Positions 36,501-49,400 of a DNA stretch of 64,000 nucleotides are shown here, one piece after another (within the stretch, counting starts at the first letter, position 1; each line of letters begins with the position of its first letter). This stretch comes from Thamnaconus septentrionalis (taxonomy: Eukaryota > Chordata > Actinopteri > Tetraodontiformes > Monacanthidae), in contig CM020518.1 in NCBI GenBank assembly GCA_009823395.1, positions 14,886,501-14,950,500 of the forward strand. Reading direction: 5' to 3'. The translations under genes and the position numbers were made by a program. The notes under the pieces were generated by a model. The model had not been told where the DNA came from. It made no database searches and saw nothing but the letters and a program-made list of their open reading frames with translations.

Positions 36501-39500
36501 AGGCTCAGTATGTCACATTTAAGGGGATCTATTGACATGAGAAACAGGATAGTTTTTAGTAGTTCTGAAAGGAAATAGGTGGTCATAATAGTCATTTACA
36601 GCATAGCTTAATTAAAGCACGGGTCCACTTGTGAGGAGGCAGCCATACAGTCCCACCACGTTTCTACTGCGGCCTAGAATGTAGGAATCTTTGCCTAGAC
36701 ATCACAGCTATTTGTATAAGAAAGATGTGAGAGCAAGTAGGACATAAACAGAAAACAATTATTGAGTGCTTGTTGTTGTCATTATAACACGTAGAAAATC
36801 TTATTTTTGCATATTTTACAGATGCTTGGGATGCTGCACAATTTTACACGCCGGGCCTTTAAATATTCAGGGGGAGCAAAGGCCATTCTCCCTCATTAGA
36901 GCTCGATGGAGTCGCAAACAGGATGTTAAAACTATCTTCAAGAGGAAAAACTACATTTGCATCCTTCAATGCTTTGCTCTGGTGCAACAGCTACTAAAAG
37001 AAAGACATGGGATCACTGCGGCTTTCAATATTCTAAAATAAAAACCAACAACAAAAAAAACATAGAAAAATAAAAACACATAAAGGAAGAAAAACATGGA
37101 CGGACAGTGATTCTTAACTATGAAGTTTTTCTTTTGCCGTAGAAAACAAATATTAGTGTCCTGCCGTACCTGTGAGATGATATTTCTAACCAGCAGCCGC
37201 CTACTTTTTATTCACCCCGCACAGCACAGTCTGCTCTAGTTTTATTTTTTTCTTACGCTTAAGAATACTGCAGCATTTTTTTTTAATCCGTTTTCCTTCC
37301 AAGTTTGGGGAGGGTTTCAAAAAAATACCTCTGTGTTTCGACTGCAAAGCCAGACATGCAGATTTACTGGGGGGAGGGCGGGGAGGGTGTGGGGAAGAGT
37401 GGGGGTGGGGAGGTCTAAAACAGCACCTTTTACCAAATAGTTTGCATATCTTCTGGTTTGTGCACTGCGGGGAAAAGCAAACAATGCAATGTGTCATAAA
37501 AGGCACTTACTGTATTTCACAGAGAAACTACAAAAGACCGAGACTGATAAATCTCACCACACACAATTGAATATAATTATTAAACCTTTGTGACTTTAAA
37601 AGATGAAACAAATAACACAAATTAGGCTATTGTTAATTTTAAATTTAGCCTTTCAGATAGGGACCATTACATTGATTCTTTTTTTCATGCAAGTAAGTAC
37701 CTAATAAAATGGCCAGTCAATATTTGAATTAACGTTGCCCCTTCTATGGTTTCCAACCATTATGCCCATTATCCTCGAACCACTGACATCAGCAAGGTGT
37801 TTTTTTGGTTGTTGTTTATTGGTAATTTCCACTCAGACCACCAAGCACCAGCCACTGCATTCGCAGCTGCTTAAATCCCCATCTTCCCCATTCTAAAGCT
37901 TGCTTTCATGTAAGTAGTCATTAGTGCATTTACATGCCTAAATGCACTGAGTTGTTGCATTGTGATTGGTCGATCAACTGATGGAGCTAACAAGCAATTG
38001 AGCATCGTGCTGAACTAACTGAGCGTAGAGGACAGCACTGCGAGCTTAAAATGAAGCACAGCCATCATATCCACTCTCCCGTCAAATGAAAGGCTAATAA
38101 TGAGTAATATATATATTTTTAAAAAAAAATGGGTGCATCAAGCTTAAGGCATTTATTTCTTGGCTCAGACACAGCGGAGAGTGCGACAGCGAGAAATGTC
38201 AGCAGCTCAGCTGCATGATTACGGCCGAGATCGATGGCTGGCTCCCGTCTGCGTCCAACTGCTTCCGTCCATTTTTCTTTCTGACGAACGGGGAAGGAGG
38301 CAGCGCACTGTCATCCGGTGCGCCGCTACTGCCGACAACAGTAAATCTCCCGCTCAAAGTCACCTCCCTGGACACAAGAGACGGCTTGGGAAAAATCGCT
38401 GAGAACTCGTTGGGCAACGCCCCGACAAATAATCATACCATCCCCCCAACCCCCTCACCACCACTGCTGTGCATTCCACCATGTGGGCGATGTGCACATT
38501 TTTTTATCCTTACATATTCTCTTGAGTGAATTATTGAGATGGAAGCCGAAAATAGGTCTGGGCTCGTCTCACAATCAGATATGACAGTCAAAGCTGTTCA
38601 ATTTGGCACAAAACTTCCCCAGAGGACTCAAAAGTCCTTTAAGGGGGAAATCTTGAACTCTTTTTCTTTTGACATTTTCCACTTTCAAATGAAATGTACG
38701 ATAAACTTCTTTTATTTTTCTAACTGCGCTATTCCTCTTTCCCGCTGAGGCTACACTCCCAGATCGACGGCGTCTCTAAATGGTGGGTCTGAGGAGAAAC
38801 ATTGCCAGTCATGAGTTGAAATCAAAGCGTGATCTCTGAGGAAGTGCTGCGATATTTTTTGTTTTTGCTAAAGGGAATGTTTGAGGTCATGTGCTTGGCA
38901 CATGCCTAACAAAATGCACCTGATGATAGATTGGGGGAAAAGTTACACAATGCAACCTCAGTTCAAGTCAGAATGTTGCAGCGTTTTACTTTACACTTTA
39001 CACTTTTATTGCAGTGTAATCTTGGTATTAGTGGCACACCGGCTAGCCTACATAAAATCCGCAGCAGGTTTTTGCTCAAATGGCTGCATAGATACATCAG
39101 TAATAGTTTACAAAGTTGCATAAAAGTTGACCAAATTCAGCCGAGATGTTGTTAAGAGTAGCTATGAGCTTGCAAGAGATTAAAAATAGCTAAGATTTCG
39201 AGCTAATATGTCTTACGTCTATCATGAAAACGTTTTAAAATAGTCAAAATGTGACAGGACCAATCAGTGCCCTTAAGAGAAACATTTTGAATGGACCAAT
39301 CAGTGCCCTTTGAGAGTAAGGAAGTGTTCGCTAAAGACTGACGGCTAGTTGTAACAACAGCTAGAAAATACCAATAGGAAGTGTTGGTAATGTTGTCCCG
39401 TTAGCAACGGGATAAAGACTGGTCTATTCTGAATGTCACGGACGTTCATTGAATCACCTCCACTTCCTTTGTTTAAAGGGACACGCCCGTGTCTAAACGC

Positions 39501-39734
39501 TTTAATAGGGCTTTATGGATTTGTGAAATGTGTTCCATGGTTGTGTGAAACATTTCGCCTGGTGTGCCAGGTAACAAAGTTGGAGTTCCGCACCACTGAA
39601 TGTGTAATGGATTGTTTTTTTTGTTTTTTTTTCTGTTGCAGTACAACTAGCAGCACAATAAGTTCACCAAGAGACTTCAGCTCTTCTTGTAAATCTTCCA
39701 AGCGGAGCTCCGCTGGAATAACCCCACTGACTGA
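33568..39734. other. Intergenic DNA without a supportable gene
   Basis: Mostly unique-looking. Noted items: a short CTGATTTGAAATCTGATTTG duplication near 34017-34040 that may be a DNA-transposon scrap; a pyrimidine-rich segment at 35030-35075; A/T runs; a G-rich tract at 37368-37413; and a direct repeat GGACCAATCAGTGCCCTT at 39257-39274 and 39294-39311. No coding exon with flanking splice sites. Confidence 0.4.
37368..37413 (+). other. G-quadruplex-prone G tract
   Basis: Seven G-runs of three to six with short loops of C, A, TGT, AAGA and T. Prediction from composition. Confidence 0.65.
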
Positions 39735-39900
39735 TGTAACTAATGGCACTTTTCCATCAGACACTTTTAGCTCGACCCGTCTTGTCTCGACTTGACTCGG
39801 TCGATTTCCGTAGCAACCGAGTACTGCCTCTATGTGGGCGGAGTCGCCGAAGTGAGATGAAGTGAGAAAAAAGTGCAGCACCAAAAGTTTCACGTTCGAC
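39735..39900. mobile_element. Partial non-autonomous DNA transposon
   Basis: The sequence ATGGCACTTTTCCATC followed by repeated CTCGACCCG/GTCTCGACTTGACTCGG words is typical of one terminus of a common fish MITE. The matching far end is not recognisable, so this is a fragment. Confidence 0.45.
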
Positions 39901-41786
39901 TCGCGCTATTCCGTGCCCAGCCTCTCCCTGAAGCCGGAGCGGAGGAAAGAAACTCCCGAGCCTGACCGAGATCCAGCACGCCCCCAACGTCTGTCATTTA
40001 ATCATCAATCTGTGCCTTTTGCCTGCTGTCTCCCCTTTGATAGCTGTTTGTTTGGCGCGCCGTCGACGGCGGGAAGAGCCTCGCCGGAATAATTCAGGAC
40101 ATTAAAGCGAAAAAAAAAAAAAACGTTTCAAGCGCTTCGTTCCTCTCTCGAGACTTGCGCCGCGTGTGATCGCGACCCCGGAGGCGTCTCAGACGCCGGC
40201 GCCAGTGTTTTTGTTGTGGAAATCACAGTATGAAAAGGTGGGACAGGGGGGTTACCGCACGCCGCCGTGTTTGTGTTTTGTTGTTGTTTTGTGTTGGTTT
40301 TTTTTTTTGTCGCTCTGGGTTGTTCCTTCCCTCCAGTGTACCTCACATCCCGGATCCAACGAAAACTCTGCAAACTCTCCAACATCTACCTCCGTCTCCC
40401 CTCTCCGTGTGTTTCTTTCCCCTCTCCACAGCTCCCCCCCCCCTTTTTTTTTTTTGCCTCGCTTCTCGGGAAATAACCTTCTGCTGCCTCTTCCAGTCTC
40501 AGCGGACTGAGAGATAAAATCCCTCCTCGGTCTGAGGGTTCCTCTGAAGGCAGCGTAAAAAGTCTTTTCTCATAGTCGCAGCTCCAGGCTCCGCGAGGAA
40601 GCCTCTGCCCGTCCTCTTCCCCTCCCTCCCCTCCCCTCCCCAACCCGCCCTTCCGCCTCTCTCAAACTTTCTCGTTGCCAGATTGGAGGAGTTCCCAACA
40701 AGGTGCGATCGTGTTTACAAAAGGGCGCCTGGGCCGGCGGCAGCCAGAAAGCCACCCCTGCACTTCCGTGCTCTCCGTCCTGGCCGGAGCCACGGCGGAG
40801 CGTTAGCTATGATTCACACCCCTTCGCCAAAGACTTTAACAGGAGCGGCCATGAGAAAGTCACTCCCGTCTTAGCACGTGCAGATAGTGGTCCTCTTGAC
40901 GGACTTCCACAAGCGTTTTACAGCCTACCAGTGCCACGAATCGTGATGTTTTGTGGAACATATGACGGCAAAGGCAGACATTCAGTGTCTTGTAATAAGA
41001 TGACAGAACAAATGAGGCTGATTCGAGATGATCAAGGTTTGACCCAGGGCCATGTTCGGAATCAAGGCACTGAATGGGACATGGCGTATTTTCAAGTTGG
41101 CTGTTTCAAAGTGAAGAATCAAGTTACAGGTAGAAATATACGAAACCTTACTTAACTGATTCATCATATATTTCCTTCCCGTAAATCTAAATGAAGGTGA
41201 TGTTGAAGATTGGGTGGGTTGTTCTGTCAATGTAAACGGAGAGGTAACTAAGATTCACAGAAGAAGGGAAGATCATCAGCATCTGCTGTTCAGACTGTAT
41301 GCGCAATCAAGTTTCACACTCACACGAGTGCCTAAACCTGTCACCTAAGCACACCAACGCTATAGACAGAGTGGAAACATTTTTACTCTTCATCTTTTTG
41401 CGACATGTTTGAGAGGATTGGATCTTGAGGGGCGGACATCCAGTTTGTTGCTGTGTGATACCATCAATTTCCCAATGGTGCCACTTTCAGAGGGCACGTG
41501 TGGCAGAAAATTCAGCTGATCGCAAAAAAAAGAAAGAAAAAAAACAAGAAACAAAACAAAATCCAGAGAGACAACATGCTTAACAGATACAGGAAGCGAC
41601 TTCAGAGGGGGGCAATTTCCTGTCTAGCTTTCCAGAGACACAATGTAGGAGTTTCTAAATTTACTGTCTTAAGAATGGTCTATTTAAAGAAGTGATGGGC
41701 ATTTTCCATAGTGTGTAGAGTTGTTTTCATATTGCGTCAGTCACTCAAATTTCAATTCCGTATCTGGCATAGATAGAAATTTAGCC
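39901..41786. other. CpG-rich then ordinary intergenic DNA, no gene assigned
   Basis: From about 39890 to 40300 and again at 40530-40830 CpG density is high (for example GGCGCGCCGTCGACGG near 40056). This could be a second CpG island or distal promoter. The frame at 40703-41155 has no recognisable domain and no clear splice sites. Confidence 0.4.
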
Positions 41787-41956
41787 GTAAACTAAACTCA
41801 GCTAAACTAAACTAAACTAATCTAAACTAATCTAAACTAAACTAAACTCAGCTAAACTAAACTAAACTAAACTAAACTAAACTAAACTAATCTAAACTCA
41901 GCTAAACTAAACTAAACTAAACTAAACTCAGCTAAACTAAACTAAACTAAACTAAA
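41787..41956. repeat. (AAACT)n pentanucleotide array with higher-order unit
   Basis: About 34 five-base units, mostly CTAAA. The variant CTCAGCTAAAC recurs at 41798, 41848, 41898 and 41928, spaced 50, 50 and 30 bp. All spacings are multiples of five, so larger blocks of the array were duplicated. Confidence 0.95.
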
Positions 41957-44900
41957 GCCCATGTTGATACCACACAGGGCTTACACACACATTACACACT
42001 CAATTTGCAAGGCACCTGCAGATGTAAACACAGATATCCACCACCAGCGATGGCTATCAGCACAGGGGCCAATTTACAGAAAGCGGTGCTGAACACAAGC
42101 AGTCTGGCACATGGGGGCTCAGTGCAGACAAGAGTGTGTGTACCAGTCTGCGCACGTGTGTGTGTGTACTGTATGTGAGCTTCAGTAGCTCTGTGGCTTG
42201 AGGTGGATCGGCCGCTGTGTTTGTTTAACCTTATCAGGGGTTGTCATCCACTCGGGTCGGCACACAGTGGATTTCAAAAAGGAAACTCCATTTATTGCCT
42301 TCATGCGACGCACACTTCCTCTTCAGAGAGGAGCCAGGCGCTGTGAAAACACTCATTCATATGCAGTGTTATTTGAGGAGATTTTAAAGCCCGCTCCGGT
42401 TATGTAATTGTGGCTTATCTCGAACGTTGTGTACTGAAAGGCTTTTTTTTTTTCCCTCTGCGCTGAGGACAAGATGAAGAACAGCTGTTCGTTACAAAAT
42501 ACATTCTTATGAATCGTTGCTTTATTTATTTATTTATTTTTTTGAGAGAGAGAGCAGCAGAAGTCACTTCGCAGCACAGAATACAAAGAGGGAAAGAGGC
42601 CGGTGTCTTATTTTGCTCCTCTCTACCTGAGAAGATTTATAGTGCCTGTGTGTGTGTGTGGTGTGTGTCATGGGGTGGTGGTGGCGTTGATGAAGAGGCG
42701 CTGACCTGTTTGTTTGACCTCCATTTGTCTTCTTTGCTATTATAATCATCCAGACGCAGTTGGACACGCGGTGCTGAGCCCTCGAACAATAATCAAAAGG
42801 CCTCATCACGGAGTCGCAGTCTGAAACTTCAAGGTGTTGAAAAAAATGCCCACCCCACCCTGATGTTGAATTTACAAATTTACAATTTATTGAAATAGAT
42901 AAATAAATGAGCAAAAAACCAATGCAGAAAACTCTGGAATCAAGACACCTTTCATTTTTTGACCGGATATAATCAAGATGTGGGAAAGCTGTCGATGCGC
43001 CATCACAGCAGATTGCTATAATGATTTACCATCTTTGGTTTTAGACACTCACCTGCCACTTTTCCCAGTTTACTAAGTTAAATTCCTTGTTACCACCAAC
43101 TGAGTTATCAGCCAATCAGACCGCAGCAGCCTGGTGCATTTCGGGCCATGCAGACGTGGTGCAAGCAACTAGTGGGCATCAAAATGGGGAAGACAGAGTA
43201 TTTTCAATTGCACGGGGTTGTTGTTGGTGCCAGACGGGCTGCTGCTCTGTCTGTTTCACAAACTGCTGCTGAGACGATGCCCACGGTCGTGCGCCTTGTT
43301 TGGTGTCAGGGGTCAGAGAGAGGGAGAGAGAGAGAGAGGAATGATTTCATGCCCTACTGGATGTTCGAGGCAAAAAACGGAAGTGCTGAGCAGCGTCAGG
43401 CTGGAAGTGGAAGCAACGAGACAGCAAAAAGCCCGGCGCCGTCTCAGATGTTAGCTGCACAACCTTTTCAAAAAACAGTCAAACATGACTTTAATTTCTG
43501 CTGGCTTCCACTCCGTCACTGTTTGCTTAAGTGAATTCATACCTGAATTGTTTGTGGAGAGCACGTTTCTGCTGCAATTACACGGGGGAAAAAAAACAAA
43601 AGACAGCATTACCAGGCAAATTCATTTAGTTCTTTCTACAAACAGTCATTGTTAGAACTGTTTGCACAAGCCCTGGATTGTTATTGTATGGTGTATGAGC
43701 TACAGAGTCGTTAGAGAGGAGAACTTGCCAAAACGCAGTCGCGGTCATCAATGAGAAATGCAACGTAGGCTGCATATGGAGTGATCTTTGTATCTGGAAA
43801 GCTTCCCTATGAATTTGCCAGAATAAGACTTGTTTTTCCTCTTAAACAGGAAAGCGATCTAAAAACACCCCTCCCCCCGACTTGTTCATATTATTATTTA
43901 TATTATATCCCCCCAGGGCCAGCATCAAATGAATCCGCTGATTCTGCCAACGCTTATATTTGTGTTTGCTGACATATCAAACACCAGATTGAGTTTATGA
44001 AGTTCGTTAACTCACAAATGCACTTAAATGCGTGTTTTTCTTGGTCTCGCAAAAAACGGCGGACGGCCGTTGCATTGTAGTCGTGTGCTCCCAATAACAG
44101 CATTGCGAGGAAATGAACCAATTTTGTGGCATTTTTGACCGAAAGAGAAGAAGTAAAGCAGTAAGTGAAAGGGCAGTTTGAGAGGGATTGATGGTAAATT
44201 AAACAGATAAGTGCAATTACAGAACCGAATTTCTGGTTTTTGCCATGTTAAAGTGCTTTTTATCGTTTCATCGCTCAAAGCCATAAAACATGCAATAAAG
44301 ATGCTATTGTAAAAGCCTCTTTCTGGTGTCTGGGCAAGTTTCTGTGCTCCGGCAGTAATTCTTTCTGCAGGCCCCGCAGAGTCTGAAACGGCAGCAGCAG
44401 CAACAACATCCCCCAGACTTTCTGGACAGTAGTTGCACTGATTCACCAAACTTGTGCAACGTGTGCTTCCACCGTGACGGGCGCCAACCGGAGCTAAGTG
44501 GGATTCTTGGACAACAAGCCCGACTGTTCGTTGTACTCATGGATGATTTATGAGGCTATTGTAAAAAGAAAAACAAAAAAAACAAAAAAAAAAATCTAAA
44601 CCTGCAGAACAGTCAGATCTGGAATCCTCCCACTCATTTTTTTTGTTTTGTGGGACGCGGGCCAAGCAAGCTGCCTGAAGGAATATCAGTGGGTAGCAAG
44701 GCAATAATATTTTCATTGTTTACTTGTACAGCTCCACACCTCCGGAGTGAGGTCTCGGAGTTTGTTTTGCACTTTTTTTTTTTTTTGCAACTTTTTTTGT
44801 TTTGTTTGTTATTTATGGAGTATAAATATTTTATTCCAGCCCAAAAATGTAAGAGGACAATTTAGAGCTTGGAGCGTGGAACTCAAACAAATACAAATAG

Positions 44901-45448
44901 AGTATGAACAGATTCCAGAGGGTAGTCAAAGGTATTTATTTTTCAAGACTGGATGAATTAGAAAGTTTATTATGCATGAGGAGAAGCTTGCTCAACTATG
45001 CAGTCTCTTTGTTGTTTTTTTTTGTTGTTTTTTTTGGCGCTTGCCTTAAACTTGGCCATGTAAGAGTTTACACACAACTGTCATGCCCTCCCCTCCGTCT
45101 GCTTCCTTCAACATTGCAGATATGTAACCTGCCAGGTCAAAATAAGGGGCTTGCTGTGTGGAGTCGCTGCAGTCTAGATGACCCAAAACCCGTCAGACCA
45201 AAGGGGAGGTTTCCTTTTGCTTCCCTACAATTAGCTGGACTCTACGCTTTGTTTTCTTCCAAAACAAAGCAACGGTTGGTCACTATTTAGTGACTCAATG
45301 GCCACTTTATCACGCAGCAACCTTGCAGCAGACTGCGTCACATTTGGACGTGTTGCGTGTTTGGAGGTGGTATTCTGCCGAAGTTCAGTTGCAACTAGTG
45401 CTTGGAGTTCCTGTTTCCTTGCATGGCCTCTGGCCACACTGGCCATTG
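41957..45448. other. Intergenic DNA without a supportable gene
   Basis: Short GT runs near 42130-42165 and 42645-42668, GA run near 43316-43338, A/T runs. No coding exon seen. Confidence 0.4.
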
Positions 45449-45461
45449 TGACCTCTGACCT
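45449..45461. promoter_or_regulatory. Perfect DR1 nuclear-receptor motif
   Basis: TGACCTCTGACCT is the reverse complement of AGGTCA-G-AGGTCA, two perfect half-sites spaced by one base. DR1 is bound by RXR homodimers, RXR-PPAR, HNF4 and COUP-TF. It lies about 27 kb upstream of rxra exon 1. The motif is exact; activity is inferred. Confidence 0.6.
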
Positions 45462-45888
45462 GACAGACCAGCTGAATGAGTTTTCCTGTTAGACGCCCAT
45501 TCGTGTGAATGTCTGAGTTACGTTGGAGTTTCTTTTTTCTTTTTTTTTTTCTCACGCAACTGCTGCAGAACAGCTGTTCTTCATGAAGCCACCAGCCGGC
45601 TATTTCAGGTAGGAATCTGCATATGTAAACAATGACGGAGGGCTTTGCAGAGTTATTAGTCTCAACAGGGAGGAAAGGGTTGCAGAAAGAGTGTTTGATA
45701 TGGATCTTTTTTTTTTTTTTACGTTATCTGAACGGACAGCGATTGACATTTTGTGCACCTGCTGCCTCTCCCGACAGCTCAACGCTGCTCAGTGCTTCAA
45801 CTTTTGCCTCAAACATTCAGTAAGGCACTTGAACACTCTCTCCTCTCTCTGACCACTGGCATCAACGAGGCATTTTCCACCACACAAG

Positions 45889-46412
45889 TGGACGGCTTCT
45901 CTTCTCAACAGCAACAAAACAGAAATCCTCATCTTCACACCCAAATCTCTCCTCCCCACTGTGCAGAACTTTACCCTCCTCATCGACGGTCATCGTGTCA
46001 CCCCCTTAATGTCAATTGAAAATAACCAAAAGCAAAGTAACAACAAAATATGTCTTTCAAGCCCCATGGTATTTAACAAATCAAATGACTTGCTTACTTT
46101 TATATAATTTATTCAAGTTCAGACAGCCGGATTGAAAAGCTCAACGGGCCGCATATGGCCCCCGGGCCATAGTTTGCTCATGCCTGCTGTAACCTGGCCC
46201 CTCCTTACCTCTCCGACCTCCTCCAACAACACCGTCCCACCGGCCACCTCCGCTCTGCTGACTCAAACCTCCTCACGGCCGTCACCCACACGAAGCACCA
46301 GACTTTGAGGGACCGAGCCTCTGCTGCTGCACTCCCACAACCCATCGGGAACTCAGACTCATTACAGAACTTGAACCCACCTGTTCAACTGGCTACGCTT
46401 CATTCTTTTCTG
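45889..46412 (+). pseudogene. Broken L2-type LINE reverse transcriptase (ORF2) relic
   Basis: Frame 45889-46009 reads LNSNKTEILIF followed by TPKSLLPTVQNFTLLIDGHR, the segment after the catalytic core in L2/Rex-type ORF2 proteins. Frame 46194-46412 reads LAPPYLSDLLQQHRPTGHLR then SADSNLLTAV, the conserved C-terminus of the same proteins. Roughly 100 residues that should lie between are absent and are replaced by about 180 bp of unrelated DNA. No catalytic domain or complete frame remains. Confidence 0.75.
46130..46190. mobile_element. hAT-type terminal fragment inside the LINE relic
   Basis: AACGGGCCGCATATGGCCCC and GGGCCATAGTTTGCTCATGCC resemble a common vertebrate repeat end in which a GGGCCG-x-ATATGGCCC palindrome precedes AGTTTGC-CA-GCCTG. 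It lies in the gap of the LINE relic. Only one end is visible. Confidence 0.4.
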
Positions 46413-49400
46413 TTGTTTTTTTTTTTTTTTTTTCTATGTGAAGCGTATTTGAGTGTACAAAAAAGTGCTCTTTAAGTCCAATGTATTTTTAATGTTATTA
46501 TTATTATTCTTGAGACCATTCTCTGTAAAGCCAAGAGATGGTTGCGATGTCGTGCCAACCCCAGAAGATCAGCAGCAGTTTGAGGAACGCTCAGTCCAGC
46601 GGTCTGTCTGCCATCAACAACCAAGTTCAAAACATTCAAAGTCACTTCAATCCCTCTTCCCCACCCCCATTCTGACGCTGAGTTGCTACCATGTGATTGG
46701 CTGGTCAGCTCATTGGTGTGAAGAGGCATGTGAGCACATGTTTCCTGCAATAATTTTCTGTTTTTCCTAATTGGAAATGGGCCTCTTTGCTGGACAGCTT
46801 GAGAGAAAGCAAGACACATTTACGGGAAACAATATGAAAAAACAGAATTTGTCTTCGTGGTCCTCCGCGAATCACAAATGTTTCAGGCAAAAGGGAAATA
46901 AAACAGACAATAAAACAGCGCTGGAGACATTTAAAGGCACACAGTATGGTAAACAAATCAAATCAAAGAGACAGAGGGTCAGATCTGTGCATTTGCATTT
47001 TGCATAAATATACACTTTCCTGTGCACCAATACAAGAAAATCTTATATTCAGAAGGTCAACAACCATGAAACCACCCCCAGTGAAGCGCATTCTCTCACC
47101 AGTGGGTGGATCAGGCTAGCATGTGGATTTCTGTGGATGTTGGTTTAACCTCTTTGCCTGATAATAGCAGTTATTTTCAAATGTCTCGGATGCGGCGAGA
47201 TGTTGCCATGGCGCCAAAGGCAGAGTTTGGTTTCATTTCCAAATTTGGATCTTAGAACATGCAAAAGCCATGAAGTCTGGCATCCCCACCATCCATCTTC
47301 CAACTTTTTTGCATTTGCCATGAATTGGCGCTGTAGCTTTTCCACCTCAAACAAAACAAAATAAAATGAAATACAACAAAACAAAAACACAAACCATAAA
47401 CACTGTCAAATTCCAAAATTTCAATTGATCTGTTGAAAAAATAAAGGCGGCCGGAAACCCTGTGACTGAGGTCTGTCCTCTGGGGGACCACAAAACATTC
47501 TTAGTAATCACTTCAATGCTGAGAAAGTCACTGAGAAAGAATCCTGACCGACTGATTGTGTGACTTTGCCTTCTGTTGGTTTTGTATTTGCCATGAGCTT
47601 TTTCTTCAATGACTGTGCCTCCGCGGTCACAGATGTCTTGAAAGGCTCACTCGGGGTTCAGCAGCACAAATTGAAAACAGTTTTACCGAAAAGTTCATTC
47701 AGCTACAATAGAATTGGATACGTTTTCCTCAAGAGGTTTTTTTTTTTAATAATTGTTCATCAAATCAGTTTGTGCATGAAAGAAATTCCAATTAATGCTC
47801 TGCAAAACTTGTGAAATTGTTTGTGTTCTTGACTGTGTGAGCCCTTTTTTAAAAAAAACAAACAAACAAAAAAACATCAGAAAAGTTTGCGTGATGCCGT
47901 CCAAGTCATTTCACTTAACTGTTTGACAAGGTGATGGTGAAATGGAAGTGCTAGCAAAATGGTTTTCTGAACCATCTGGTCAAATTCAGCAGCTTTAAAA
48001 TCTCGTCTACATTTGTGTAAAGACCCTGATAATAAGAATTTCTTCCTACAAATAAAATAGATCATCATATCACATATTGTCTGGGTTTATTTTTCCCTCT
48101 GTTTGCCAGTCTCAGTCCCTCCTCCCTCTGCACTTTTAAAAACTTGCCGTCAGTTAAATTTCTATTTCAGAGACGGTGACGGCTGCACGCGCGCGACAAT
48201 ATGAAACTAGACCCTGCAAAAGTTTCAGACGGCTGCACAGTAATCTCTATAATGCCCTCATTTTTTTGGGGACGGCAAGTCGGGAAAAAAATAAGGCAAA
48301 AAAAAAAAAAAAACCCTTCCAAAGGAAAGAGACTATATTCAGACTTGGCAGCAGTCTGCTCGGCGGATGAGAGGAGAACGCCGCAAAATAAGCCAAAACA
48401 CTTCAAAGACCAAAATGTGAGGCAGACTGTCGCTACAGAAAATGTCAAATAAAGTTTTTTTTTTTTTTCTGGGTGGGGGATGGCGCTCATAATTGGGCTC
48501 TTATTCAGCAGATAATGGCAGATAATAGGTGTTCTGTTTACGGGAGGAAGCATAAACACACAACTTATGGAGCCCAGTCACCTCAGGTAACATCCTTCAG
48601 TGCTGCAGCCACGAGGCACAATGACTTGTTTATAGCTAAACAGCCGCGTGTTTACCAGCGCCGCTGACCTTTATCTGGACCCTCTCTCTCCCGCTCGCTC
48701 TGCTGCTCGGCTCTCGCCCTTATTAGCTTGCGAGTGAGCGTGTGTGTGTTGTGGGAAATCATATCATTAATCCGGTATCCCACAGCCTGGTGCGGCAGCG
48801 AGAGGACAACAGCGTTACTATTAATAAAAGTGATTTTAAAGCACCTTTCGCTTCCTCTTTTCGGCCCGTGCTTCGGGGCGAGGTTCCGAGACTTCTGAGC
48901 GGTGGATGTGAGGCGGTTGGTGCCAAACAGCATTGTCAGTCTCTTGACGGCGCTGTTTGCAGGATGCCAAAAGAGTAGAATAAAACAAAAGCCCCTCTAC
49001 CACTCACACACGCAAAAGCCGACGCGCTGGCAGAGGAAACAAAAGCAAACTGTGCGGCCCCCTTGCGCAAGAGGCGGTTTCGCTTCAACTCTCACCACCT
49101 CCAGGGCCAGCCCAGGCTTTTCACCCACATGTTCAGAGAAAACATATCGTTTTGGAATTGTTTTTTTTCGTTTTTTTTCCCTTTGTCATTAACTGAACCC
49201 TCAACTGTATTTTTTTCGGGTTTGAAAAAACAAAACAAAACAGAACGGAACGGAACGGAACGGAGTCATTCTGGTTGTTTGCAGGATTTTCTCTATTTAT
49301 AACTTGATTTCTTGACATTTTGTTTGTGTCTGTGGCAGGAGTCACGCTTGCCACAGCACTATTTCCGCTTATGGGTTAAAGTGCAGTGCAGACAAAAGGG

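Noticed and set aside
39513..39893. 126-codon minus-strand frame with a leucine-rich stretch
   Set aside because: It overlaps the DNA-transposon fragment and ends in a poly-A run. The acceptor-like CTGTTGCAG at 39632-39640 lies on the opposite strand and has no partner exon.
40703..41155. 150-codon frame
   Set aside because: I recognise no domain, composition changes halfway, and no splice or polyadenylation context supports it.
41787..41956. Regular repeat array that might suggest a CRISPR
   Set aside because: It is a five-base microsatellite without unique spacers, in animal DNA.
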